Below are positions 29,752 through 37,242 of a stretch of 49,444 nucleotides of DNA, piece by piece (within the stretch, counting starts at the first letter, position 1; each line of letters begins with the position of its first letter). Under the pieces are notes generated by a model. That model saw only the letters and a list, made by a program, of their open reading frames with translations. It was not told where the DNA came from and did not search any database. The stretch is from Azohydromonas australica DSM 1124 (GTDB lineage Bacteria; Pseudomonadota; Gammaproteobacteria; Burkholderiales; Burkholderiaceae_C). The position numbers and the translations under genes are program-made. The stretch spans positions 3,389 through 52,832 of the forward strand of contig NZ_KE387222.1 of assembly GCF_000430725.1 (NCBI RefSeq), written 5' to 3'.

Positions 29752-30222
29752 ATGCCCGCTCCCAAAGACAAGCAAAAGGCTCCGGGCCTGGATCAGAGCA
29801 GTCTCCAGCACCTGCTGGGCTACCAGATCGCCCGGGCCGACGTTCCCACCCGCCGCGCCTTTGCCGAGCACGTCGGCAAGCCGCTGGAGCTGAGCCCGGT
29901 GGAGTTCAGCTGCCTGGTGCTGCTGGCCTTCAACCCGGGCGCCACGCCCAAGCAGCTGTCCGAGGCGCTGGCGATGGTGGCGCCGGCCGTGACGGTGCTG
30001 CTGGACCGGCTGGAGAAGCGCGGCCTGATCCAGCGCGCTCGCAGCGACAGCGACCGCCGCGCCCAGCTCGTGACGCTCACGCCCGCGGGCGACGAGACCG
30101 CGCGCAAGGCGCACGCGCTGTCGCTGGACATGGAGCGCGACGTGCTCAAGGCGCTGAGCGCGGCGGAGCGGGCGATCCTGGTGGAGCTGCTGCAGAAGGT
30201 GGCGCGCGGGGCCAGGGCTTAA
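29752..30222 (+). CDS. MarR-family transcriptional regulator
   Basis: 156 residues from the ATG at 29752; the ORF can be extended to 29677 but that part overlaps the kinase end and is not MarR-like. The winged helix-turn-helix reads 'LSPVEFSCLVLLAFNPGATP', 'KQLSEALAMVAPAVTVLLDR', 'LEKRGLIQRARSDSDRRAQL', 'VTLTPAGDETARKAHAL'. The DxRR wing motif (SDRRAQ) is present. MarR proteins are dimeric repressors responding to phenolics or oxidants. An immediate palindrome suggests autoregulation. It may control the downstream YitT-like gene (158 bp away, same strand). Confidence 0.9.
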   Translation: MPAPKDKQKAPGLDQSSLQHLLGYQIARADVPTRRAFAEHVGKPLELSPVEFSCLVLLAFNPGATPKQLSEALAMVAPAVTVLLDRLEKRGLIQRARSDSDRRAQLVTLTPAGDETARKAHALSLDMERDVLKALSAAERAILVELLQKVARGARA

Positions 30223-30380
30223 GGCGCGGTCGGTCACAATCCGCCCCCCGCCGGCGCCCCCCGCGCCGGCCCGGCTCATGCCCCTTGAGTCCGGTCAAGC
30301 CCTTCCCGCGGCCGGCTGCGTACCCTGCGCGCCTTCCCGGCGCCGCAGCGCGCCGCGGTCCATGAACCCCGTATCACCCC

Positions 30381-30995
30381 ATGCAGTCCCTTACCCGCAG
30401 CCAGCTCATGCACCGCCATCGCGACGACCTGATGGCGCTGATGACCGGCTCCCTCTTCGTCTCCCTGGGCCTGGTGCTCTACCGCCAGGTCGGCCTGCTC
30501 ACCGGCGGCACCGCGGGCCTGGCCTTTCTCGGCCACTACGCCTCGCAATGGCCCTTCGGCGCCTGGTTCTTCGTCATCAACCTGCCCTTCTACGTGCTCG
30601 CCTGGAAGCGCAAGGGCCTGGAGTTCACGCTCAAGACCATCGTTTCCGTGACCACGATCTCGCTGCTCAGCGAGTGGCTGCCGCGCTGGATCGAGATCGC
30701 CCGCGTGGACCCGCTCTACGCCTCGGTCATGGGCGGCACGCTCATGGGCTGCGGCATGCTGATCCTGTTCCGCCACAAGTCCAGCCTGGGCGGGCTGGGC
30801 ATCCTGGCGCTGCTGCTGCAGGAGCGCGGCAAGATCAGCGCGGGCCAGTTCCAGATGGCGGTGGACGCCTGCATCGTGCTCGCCGCGCTGGCCGTGGCGG
30901 ACTTCCAGCGCGTGGCGCTGTCGGTGCTCGGCGCCGTGATGCTCAACCTGGTGCTGGCCCTCAACCACAAGCCCGGGCGCTACATGGCGGCCTGA
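30381..30995 (+). CDS. YitT-family (DUF161) membrane protein
   Basis: 204 residues. Five hydrophobic helices, beginning with the YitT signature 'GSLFVSLGLVLYRQVGLLTG', then 'GTAGLAFLGHYASQWPFGAW', a 'VINLPFYVLAWKRKGLEFTL' segment, and 'VMGGTLMGCGMLILFRHKSS' followed by 'LGGLGILALLLQERGKISAG'. The C-terminal DUF2179 domain of longer homologues is absent. The family is of unknown transport function in the inner membrane. It follows the MarR gene. Its last 16 bp overlap the convergent small secreted protein gene. Confidence 0.85.
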   Translation: MQSLTRSQLMHRHRDDLMALMTGSLFVSLGLVLYRQVGLLTGGTAGLAFLGHYASQWPFGAWFFVINLPFYVLAWKRKGLEFTLKTIVSVTTISLLSEWLPRWIEIARVDPLYASVMGGTLMGCGMLILFRHKSSLGGLGILALLLQERGKISAGQFQMAVDACIVLAALAVADFQRVALSVLGAVMLNLVLALNHKPGRYMAA

Positions 30996-31294
30996 GGCAC
31001 CGCCGCCGCTTCGACGCGACCGGCTTCGCCGGCGGCCCGGGCCGCGTCCGAATCCTTGCCCTCACGCCGGGCCGCGGCACCGCCGCGGTCCTCGCGCTGC
31101 CCGCCTTCGACGTCGCGGTAGCTCTGGCTGTAGCGACCCGTGGCCCGGCAATCGCTGAACGAGGGCCCCGCCACCACGCAGCCTGGCGACACGGCGCGCG
31201 GCCCGGAAGCGCCGGCCGGCTGCTGCTGCGCCAGCACGGGCGCGCCGGCCAGCAGCACGGCGGCGGCCATCGATGTCAGGACGGAAGGCTTCAC
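30980..31294 (-). CDS. Small exported protein of unknown function
   Basis: 104 residues. A GTG at 31294 lies behind AAGGAGATC, an excellent ribosome site that decides the start. Residues 1-22 form a Sec signal (MKPSVLTSMAAAVLLAGAPV, LA-Q). The mature part has two cysteines (Cys39, Cys49) in 'SPGCVVAGPSFSDCRATG' that could pair, followed by a charged, low-complexity Arg/Glu/Ala tail. I recognise no family. It is divergent in place from no other gene; its 3' end overlaps the yitT-like gene, and glucokinase ends 72 bp behind it on the same strand. Confidence 0.7.
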   Translation of the reverse strand: MKPSVLTSMAAAVLLAGAPVLAQQQPAGASGPRAVSPGCVVAGPSFSDCRATGRYSQSYRDVEGGQREDRGGAAARREGKDSDAARAAGEAGRVEAAAVPQAAM

Positions 31295-31365
31295 GGCGGA
31301 TCTCCTTGGAAGAGGAAGAGCCGCCCACCATGTCACGCCCGCAGTGGCCGCGACCGCGACGATGT

Positions 31366-32388
31366 CTAAGCTGCCTCGCCCGGACGCACGCCCAGCACCA
31401 TCGCGGCCCCCAGCAGCGCCGGCTGCTCCGCGCTGACCAAGTACGTGGGAATGCGCGCCAGGTACGGCGCGAAGCGCCCCTTGGCTTCGAACTTCAGGCG
31501 CAGCGGCGAGCGCTCCACCAGGTACGCATGCCCGATGCGCCCCAGGATGCCGCCGCCGAAATACACGCCGCCGCGCGCCCCCAGCGTCAGCGCCAAGCTG
31601 CCCGCCACGTTGCCCAGCAGGCCGCAGAAGGTCGCCAGCGCCTCCTCGCACCGGGCGTCCTCGCACGCCAGGGCGCGCCGGCACACCTCGGCGGCGGCAA
31701 GCGGCTGCGGTGCCACGCCGTCGAGCCGGGCGATGGCGCGGTACAGGTTCTCCAGGCCCATGCCGGACACGAGCCGCTCGGCCGACACGTGGGCATGCTC
31801 CGCCCAGGTGGCGCGCAGGATGTCGGCCTCCCGCTCGCAGGTCGGCGCGATGCTGGCGTGCCCGCCCTCGCCCGCGACGGCCACCCATTCGCCGCTGCGC
31901 GAGCGCACCAGCGACGACACGCCCAGCCCCGTGCCCGGCCCCAGCAGCACGCAGGGCGCGGACGCCACCGGCGCCCCGCCGCCCAGGGGCAGCAGGTCCT
32001 GCGGCTGGAAGGCCGGCACGGCATAGGCCATCGCCTCCCAGTCGTTGAGCATCAGCAGCCGCTCCAGGCCCAGGCGCCGGCGCGTCGCCTCGTTCGAGAA
32101 GTGCCAGTGGTTGTTCGTCATGCGCAACTCGTCGCCCTCGATGGCACAGGCGATGGCGATGGCCGCCTCCACGGGCCGGGCCCCGACGCCGTCCAGGTAA
32201 GCCTCCACGGCCGAGGCCAGGTCGGGGTGCCCGCTGGTGGACAGGGTCCGCAATGCAAAGGGCCGGCCCCGCGGGCCCTGCACCAGCGCGAAGCGGGCGT
32301 TGGTGCCGCCCACGTCGCCCACGAGGCGGAGCGGCTGCGGATCGGGGGACAGGGCGAGACGACGCTCTTCAGGCGCGGGCTGGTGCAT
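31366..32388 (-). CDS. glk: Glucokinase
   Basis: 340 residues from the ATG at 32388 (a GTG one codon earlier is possible). The ATP loop is 'LVGDVGGTNARFAL' (22-35); glucose contacts include 'NNHWHFS' (92-98) and catalytic Asp116 in 'MLNDWEAMAY'. 'VLLGPGTGLGVSSLV', 'GEGGHASIAP' and 'GGVYFGGGILGRI' complete the Glk (ROK-distant, E. coli Glk-type) pattern. The enzyme phosphorylates cytosolic glucose with ATP. It lies downstream of the two-component genes on the same strand, opposite the glucose importer and zwf, so it completes an uptake-to-G6P-to-6-phosphogluconolactone route. A palindromic AT-rich box precedes it and shares a decamer with the importer's upstream region. Confidence 0.92.
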   Translation of the reverse strand: MHQPAPEERRLALSPDPQPLRLVGDVGGTNARFALVQGPRGRPFALRTLSTSGHPDLASAVEAYLDGVGARPVEAAIAIACAIEGDELRMTNNHWHFSNEATRRRLGLERLLMLNDWEAMAYAVPAFQPQDLLPLGGGAPVASAPCVLLGPGTGLGVSSLVRSRSGEWVAVAGEGGHASIAPTCEREADILRATWAEHAHVSAERLVSGMGLENLYRAIARLDGVAPQPLAAAEVCRRALACEDARCEEALATFCGLLGNVAGSLALTLGARGGVYFGGGILGRIGHAYLVERSPLRLKFEAKGRFAPYLARIPTYLVSAEQPALLGAAMVLGVRPGEAA

Positions 32389-32435
32389 CACGAGGGGTCG
32401 CGGCTGGGCGCGGGAACATGAACGGGATGCGAAGC

Positions 32436-32454
32436 GTATTAATGTTTCATTAAT
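32436..32454 (-). promoter_or_regulatory. AT-rich palindrome upstream of glk (candidate operator)
   Basis: ATTAATG and CATTAAT pair perfectly around TTT (32438-32454) in a locally AT-rich patch inside a GC-rich genome, 48-65 bp upstream of glk. The decamer GTATTAATGT at 32436-32445 occurs as its exact reverse complement at 34829-34838, upstream of the importer operon. A shared regulator of glucose genes is likely. Confidence 0.5.
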
Positions 32455-32508
32455 TTATAAACATGGGTTAAACCCGCATCCCGCTTCCAACTCCCTGCTT
32501 CCGGGCTG

Positions 32509-33993
32509 CTACGCCGCGGCGCCCGGCCGCAAGGGCAGCCGGACCACGACGCGCAGCCCGCTGCCGCCGGCGCTGTCCTCCAGCCGCACCTCGCCGGCGT
32601 GGCGCTCGACGATCTCCCGGACGATGGCCAGCCCCAGGCCGCAGCCGTCGCCGGTGTTCGTGCCGCGCACGAAGCGCTCGAACACCCGCTCGCGCTCCGC
32701 CACGGGGATGCCGGGGCCGTTGTCCTCGACCTCGGCCACGGCCTGCGCGCCCTCGCGCCGCACGCGCACCGTCACCTCCGCGCCGCGGCCGGCGTAGCGG
32801 ATGGCGTTGTCGATCAGGTTGCTCAGCGCCTCGCGCAGCAGCAGTCCGTTGGCCAGCACCGGCACGGCGGCGGTGTCGCCCTGCTCCATGGCCGGGTCCA
32901 GGCCCAGGTCCACGCCGGCCCGCAGCGCGCGCGGCACCAGCTCGGCCGTGAGCTCGCGCGCGAGCTGGCGCAGGTCCACCGGGCTGCGGTCCTGCACCAG
33001 CAGCGACTCGGGCTCGGCGCGCGCCAGCGTCAGCAGCTGGTTCACCAAGTGCGCGCTGCGCGTGGCGCTCTGGTGCACGCGCTCCAGCCGGGCGCGCAGC
33101 TCGGCGTCGGCGCAGCCCTGCAGCGCCAGCTCGGTCTGGCTCTTCAGGCCCGCCAGCGGTGTGCGCAGCTGGTGCGCGGCGTCGCCGATGAAGCGCTTCT
33201 GCGCCGCCACGTTGCGCCGCGCCGCGCCCAGCAGCTCGTTGAGCGCGCGCGCCAGCGACTGCAGCTCGCGCGGCGCCTGCTCGATGTGCAGCGGCGCCAA
33301 GTCGGTCGGCGCCCGGTTCTCGACCTCGCGCCGCAGCCGCGCCAGCGGCGCCAGGCCGGCGCGGATGCCGGCCCACACGATCATGGTCATCAGCACGATC
33401 AGGGCCGACAGCGGCAGCAGCGTGTCCACCAGGATGCTGCGGGCCAGCTCCTCGCGGTTGGCGCTGCTGCGCGCGACCTGCACCAGCAGCAGCTGTTTCG
33501 CGCCGTCGCTGCCGCCATAGGCGAGGTAGAGCGCCGCCACGCGCACGCGCTGCGCCCGGGGTAGCTCCGGCCGGCCTTCGGCGCCGCCCATGGTGCCGTC
33601 GTAGAAGTAGGGCACGTTCAGCCGCGGCTGCTCGATGGCCGGCGGCGCTGGCAGGGTGCGGCTGCCCAGGATGAACTGCCCCGGCGGCGTGCTGACCATG
33701 TAGTAGAGGCGGTCCTCCGGGTCGGCTTCCAGCACGTCCTGCGCGGCGCGCGGGAAGTCGATCAGCAGGCCGCTCTCCAGCGGCTTGATCTGCCGCGCCA
33801 GCGCGCGCGAAGCCTGCGACAGGCTGTCGTCGATGGCCCGGTTGGCGTAGCCGGCGGCCAGCCGGTAGGTGAAGGCGCCGCCGGCCAGCCACAGCACCAG
33901 CTGCGGCAGCAGCAGCCACAGCAGCAGCTGGCGCTGCAGCGACAGCCCGCCGGCGCCCAGGCCGTGCAGCAGGCGGGTCAGGACGCGGGGCAC
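32509..33993 (-). CDS. TctE-type sensor histidine kinase of the glucose cluster
   Basis: 494 residues from a GTG at 33993 (GGAAG upstream). The N-terminal 2CSK_N/TctE-like part is clear: 'LSLQRQLLLWLLLPQLVLWL' (TM1), a periplasmic loop of about 130 residues, and TM2 near 188-210. HAMP-like linker, then HisKA with His274 in 'GDAAHQLRTPLAGL', N-box 'NLIDNAIRYA', G1 'EDNGPGIP' and G2 'GCGLGLAIVREI'. It forms an operon with the OmpR-type regulator whose stop lies 28 bp upstream. TctE kinases usually control tricarboxylate uptake; context (GtsABCD, LamB-type porin, zwf, glk) points to sugar control like GtrS/GltR of Pseudomonas. The signal is not known. Confidence 0.88.
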   Translation of the reverse strand: MPRVLTRLLHGLGAGGLSLQRQLLLWLLLPQLVLWLAGGAFTYRLAAGYANRAIDDSLSQASRALARQIKPLESGLLIDFPRAAQDVLEADPEDRLYYMVSTPPGQFILGSRTLPAPPAIEQPRLNVPYFYDGTMGGAEGRPELPRAQRVRVAALYLAYGGSDGAKQLLLVQVARSSANREELARSILVDTLLPLSALIVLMTMIVWAGIRAGLAPLARLRREVENRAPTDLAPLHIEQAPRELQSLARALNELLGAARRNVAAQKRFIGDAAHQLRTPLAGLKSQTELALQGCADAELRARLERVHQSATRSAHLVNQLLTLARAEPESLLVQDRSPVDLRQLARELTAELVPRALRAGVDLGLDPAMEQGDTAAVPVLANGLLLREALSNLIDNAIRYAGRGAEVTVRVRREGAQAVAEVEDNGPGIPVAERERVFERFVRGTNTGDGCGLGLAIVREIVERHAGEVRLEDSAGGSGLRVVVRLPLRPGAAA

Positions 33994-34021
33994 CGGCAGG
34001 CTTCCGTGCGGCGTGGCGCGC

Positions 34022-34726
34022 TCAGCCCCGCGCCGCCTCCGAGGTTTCGAGCAGGTAGCCCAGGCCGCGCACGGTGCGGATGTTCAGCCCCGAGCCTTCG
34101 AGCTTGCGGCGCAGGCGGTGGATGTAGACCTCGATCGAGTTGCCGGCGCCACCGGCCTCTCCGCCCTCGCCGCTCCAGGCCTGGTTGATCTGCTCCTTGG
34201 TCACGACCTGGTCGCGCTGCGTGCTCAGCAGCTCCAGCAGCGTCCACTCGCGCGGGCTGAGCTCCAGCGGCTCGCCGGCCACGCTGGCACGCCGCGCCTG
34301 GGGCTCCAGCACCAGGCGGCCCAGCGTGCTGGAGGCGGCCACCCCGGCCGGCGCCGGCTGCGCCGCCTGCGAGCGCCGCAGCAGCACGCGCAGCCGCGCC
34401 TCCAGCTCCGGGAAGTCGAAGGGCTTGGTGAGGTAGTCGTCGGCACCGGCGTTGAGCGTCGTGACCCGGCTCTCCAGGTCGTCCAGCGCGGTGAGCACCA
34501 GCACCGGGAACTGCGGCTTCGCGGCATGCACGCGCTTGAGCACGCTCAGGCCGTCGAGCATGGGCAGGCCCAGGTCCAGGATCGCCAGGTCGAAGGGCTG
34601 CTTGAGCAGCAGGTACTCGGCCACCGCCCCGTTCTCCACGTGTTCCACCTCGAAGCCGGCCTGGCGCAATTGCGCCGAGAGCGCGTCGGCCAGGAGGGCA
34701 TCGTCTTCAGCCAGCAGGAGTCGCAT
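34022..34726 (-). CDS. OmpR/TctD-family response regulator of the glucose cluster
   Basis: 234 residues. Receiver with Glu7-Asp8-Asp9 pocket, Asp51 in 'AILDLGLPMLDGL', Thr79 and Lys101 ('YLTKPFDFPEL'). The winged helix (about 132-228) shows 'LSPREWTLLELLSTQRDQVV', 'NSIEVYIHRLRRKLEGSGLN' and 'IRTVRGLGYLLE'. It is encoded before, and in line with, the TctE-like kinase and divergent from gtsA. TTAAC repeats at 19-bp spacing begin 10 bp upstream of its start and recur nearer the importer. The likely role is phosphorylation-dependent control of the divergent glucose-uptake operon, as GltR does in Pseudomonas. Confidence 0.9.
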   Translation of the reverse strand: MRLLLAEDDALLADALSAQLRQAGFEVEHVENGAVAEYLLLKQPFDLAILDLGLPMLDGLSVLKRVHAAKPQFPVLVLTALDDLESRVTTLNAGADDYLTKPFDFPELEARLRVLLRRSQAAQPAPAGVAASSTLGRLVLEPQARRASVAGEPLELSPREWTLLELLSTQRDQVVTKEQINQAWSGEGGEAGGAGNSIEVYIHRLRRKLEGSGLNIRTVRGLGYLLETSEAARG

Positions 34727-34735
34727 GGCCGAAGC

Positions 34736-34839
34736 TTAACGGTGTCTTGATCCCTTAACGCCGCCGCACATCGCGCGCCCCGACAAGGGTGGAGGCAGGG
34801 TTTAACCTCATATTAATACCTTAACGCCACATTAATACT
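34736..34839 (+). promoter_or_regulatory. 19-bp tandem repeats between the two-component genes and gtsA
   Basis: TTAAC occurs at 34736, 34755, 34802 and 34821: two pairs, each with a 19-bp step. The second pair forms a tandem repeat, TTAACCTCATATTAATACC then TTAACGCCACATTAATACT, matching at 15 of 19 positions. The second copy contains ACATTAATAC, the reverse complement of the decamer before glk. The site lies in the 245-bp divergent spacer, about 130 bp before gtsA. Direct repeats are typical sites of OmpR-family regulators. Confidence 0.5.
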
Positions 34840-34971
34840 TCCTCTCACCGCAGCCGATGCATCGTCGATCGCACCGGCGCTGGCGGCGGAGCGGAACAGG
34901 CCTTCGGGCTGCCGCTCCGCACAAGAGAAAACCCCGTGCCGGGCCGCCCGGCGCCTTCAGGAGACAAGACC

Positions 34972-36234
34972 ATGAACCGATTCCGCCCGAAGTCCGCCCG
35001 CGTCCTGGCGGCCGTGGCCGCCACCCTCGTGCTGGCCGGCGCCGCCCAGGCCGGCGAGGTGGAGGTGCTGCACTACTGGACCAGCGGCGGCGAGGCCAAG
35101 GCCGCCGCGGCGCTGAAGGCCACGCTGCAGGCCAAGGGCCACACCTGGCGCGACTTCGCCGTGGCGGGCGGCGGCGGCGACTCGGCCATGACGGTGCTGA
35201 AGTCGCGCGTGGTCTCGGGCAACGCGCCGGCCGCGGCGCAGATCAAGGGACCGTCGCTGCAGGAATGGGCCGCCGAGGGCGTGCTGGCCAACATCGACGA
35301 CGTCGCCAAGGCCGAGAAGTGGGACAGCCTGCTGCCCAGGCAGATCAGCGACGTCATGAAATACAAGGGCGGCTACATCGCCGCGCCGCTCAACGTGCAC
35401 CGCGTCAACTGGCTCTACGCCAACCCCGAGGTGCTGAAGAAGGCCGGCGCCAAGGTGCCCGCGACCTGGGACGAGTTCTTCGCCACCGCCGAGGCGCTGA
35501 AGAAGGCCGGCGTGATCCCGCTGGCGCACGGCGGCCAGAACTGGCAGGACTTCACCGTGTTCGAGAGCGTGGCACTGGGGCTCGGCGGCGTGGACTTCTA
35601 CCGCAAGGCGCTGGTGCAGCTCGACCCGGCCGCGCTCAACGGCGCGACCATGGAAAAGGTGCTCGCCACCTTCCGCCGCATCAAGGGCTACACCGACAAG
35701 AACGCGCCGGGCCGCGACTGGAACCTGGCCACCGGCATGGTGGTCAAGGGCGAGGCCGGCATGCAGCTCATGGGCGACTGGGCCAAGGGCGAGTTCGTGG
35801 CCGCGGGCAAGCAGCCCGGCAAGGACTTCATCTGCGTGGCCGCCCCCGGCAGCGCCGGCGCCTTCACCTTCAACGTGGACTCGCTGGCGATGTTCAAGGT
35901 CAAGGGCGACGACAAGGTCAAGGCGCAGAAGGACCTGGCCGCGGCCGTGATGTCGCCGCAGTTCCAGGAGACCTTCAACCTCAACAAGGGCTCCATTCCG
36001 GTGCGGCTGAACATGGACCTCACCAAGTTCGACGACTGCGCCAAGGCCTCGGCCAAGGACTTCGCCGCCAGCGCCCAGGGCGGCACGCTGGTGCCCAGCA
36101 TCGCCCACGGCATGGCCGTGCCGGCGGCGGTGGAAGGCGCGATCAAGGACGTCGTCAGCCAGTTCTGGAACAACGACCGCATGACGCCCAAGGAGGCCAT
36201 GACGCGCCTCGCGGCGGCAGCCAAGGCCAGTTGA
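34972..36234 (+). CDS. gtsA: Glucose/mannose ABC transporter substrate-binding protein
   Basis: 420 residues from the ATG at 34972, with AGGAGA 8 nt upstream. A Sec signal covers 1-27 (ending AQA-GE). The mature protein begins 'VEVLHYWTSGGEAKAAAALK' and continues 'FAVAGGGGDSAMTVLKSRVV', 'IKGPSLQEWAAEGVL', 'NVHRVNWLYANPEVLKKAGA', 'IPLAHGGQNWQDFTVFE' and 'NLNKGSIPVRLNMDL'. It closely follows Pseudomonas GtsA as I remember it. It binds glucose in the periplasm and delivers it to GtsBC. First gene of the operon gtsABCD-porin-zwf; two hairpins separate it from gtsB, which may keep the binding-protein mRNA more abundant. Confidence 0.92.
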   Translation: MNRFRPKSARVLAAVAATLVLAGAAQAGEVEVLHYWTSGGEAKAAAALKATLQAKGHTWRDFAVAGGGGDSAMTVLKSRVVSGNAPAAAQIKGPSLQEWAAEGVLANIDDVAKAEKWDSLLPRQISDVMKYKGGYIAAPLNVHRVNWLYANPEVLKKAGAKVPATWDEFFATAEALKKAGVIPLAHGGQNWQDFTVFESVALGLGGVDFYRKALVQLDPAALNGATMEKVLATFRRIKGYTDKNAPGRDWNLATGMVVKGEAGMQLMGDWAKGEFVAAGKQPGKDFICVAAPGSAGAFTFNVDSLAMFKVKGDDKVKAQKDLAAAVMSPQFQETFNLNKGSIPVRLNMDLTKFDDCAKASAKDFAASAQGGTLVPSIAHGMAVPAAVEGAIKDVVSQFWNNDRMTPKEAMTRLAAAAKAS

Positions 36235-36286
36235 GCCCCGGGCGGCCGCGCGCCGCCCCTTCCCCGGCTCCCCTCCTCCCTCACCC

Positions 36287-36330
36287 GGCCGCCTCGGCGG
36301 CCCACGCAACCCGCGCCCCGCGCGGCGGGT
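36287..36330 (+). other. Two intergenic hairpins between gtsA and gtsB
   Basis: GGCCGCC/GGCGGCC (36287-36302) and ACCCGC/GCGGGT (36309-36330) form successive GC stems in the 129-bp spacer. Such elements after binding-protein genes often stabilise the upstream mRNA segment or attenuate reading into permease genes. No U-tract follows, so full termination is unlikely. Confidence 0.4.
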
Positions 36331-36363
36331 GAGGCCTGCCCACGCCTCGCAAAAGGGACCTCC

Positions 36364-37242
36364 ATGGCCGCTGCCTCGACCCTGCGAACACCCTGGCTGC
36401 CCAAGCTCGTCATCGCGCCCGGGTTCGCGCTCGCCTTCATCTTCATCTACGGCTTCATGGCCTGGAACGGCTACTTGTCGCTGACCGCCTCGCGGCTGCT
36501 GCCCAACTACGAACTCGTGGGCTTCGACCAGTACGCCGCGCTCTTCGCCAACGAGCGCTTCCGCGTCGCGCTCGCCAACATGGCCTTGTTCGGCACCCTC
36601 TTCATCGGCGGCGCCATGGGCCTGGGCCTGCTGCTGGCGATCCTGCTGGACCAGAAGGTGCGGGCCGAGGGCGTGCTGCGCACCGTCTACTTGTACCCGA
36701 TGGCGATCTCCTTCATCGTCACCGGCACGGCCTGGAAGTGGATGCTAAACCCCGGCCTGGGCCTGGAGCACCTGATGCACCAGTGGGGCTTCGAGGACTT
36801 CAGCTTCGGCTGGCTGGTGGACCCGGACAAGGCCCTCTACTGCATCGCCATCGCCGGCGTGTGGCAGGCCGCGGGCTTCGTGATGGCGCTGTTCCTGGCG
36901 GCGCTGCGCGGCATCGACGACTCGATCATCAAGGCCGCCCAGGTGGACGGCGCCTCGCTGCCGCGCATCTACCTGCGCATCATCGTGCCCAGCCTGCGCC
37001 CGGTGTTCTTCAGCACCCTGATGGTGGTCAGCCACCTCGCCATCAAGAGCTTCGACCTGGTGATGGCGCTCACCGCGGGCGGCCCCGGCTACTCGACCGA
37101 CCTTCCCGCCACCTTCATGTACGCGATGGCCTTCACGCGCGGCCAGATCGGCCTGGGGGCGGCCAGCGCCACCGTGATGCTGGCGACCGTCGCCGCCATC
37201 GTCGTGCCCTACCTCTACTCCGAACTGAGGAGCAAGCGATGA
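36364..37242 (+). CDS. gtsB: Glucose ABC transporter permease GtsB
   Basis: 292 residues from the ATG at 36364 (AAAGGGACCTCC before it). Six membrane helices of the MalF type: 'LVIAPGFALAFIFIYGFMAW', 'LLLAILLDQKVRAEG', 'VYLYPMAISFIVTGTAWKWM', then the EAA loop 'AAQVDGASLPRIYLRIIVPS' that contacts the ATPase, and 'VVPYLYSELRSK' at the end. 'GLEHLMHQWGFEDFSFGWLV' marks the Gts-type periplasmic loop. It forms the translocation channel with GtsC; the stop overlaps the gtsC start (ATGA), so translation is coupled. Confidence 0.92.
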   Translation: MAAASTLRTPWLPKLVIAPGFALAFIFIYGFMAWNGYLSLTASRLLPNYELVGFDQYAALFANERFRVALANMALFGTLFIGGAMGLGLLLAILLDQKVRAEGVLRTVYLYPMAISFIVTGTAWKWMLNPGLGLEHLMHQWGFEDFSFGWLVDPDKALYCIAIAGVWQAAGFVMALFLAALRGIDDSIIKAAQVDGASLPRIYLRIIVPSLRPVFFSTLMVVSHLAIKSFDLVMALTAGGPGYSTDLPATFMYAMAFTRGQIGLGAASATVMLATVAAIVVPYLYSELRSKR

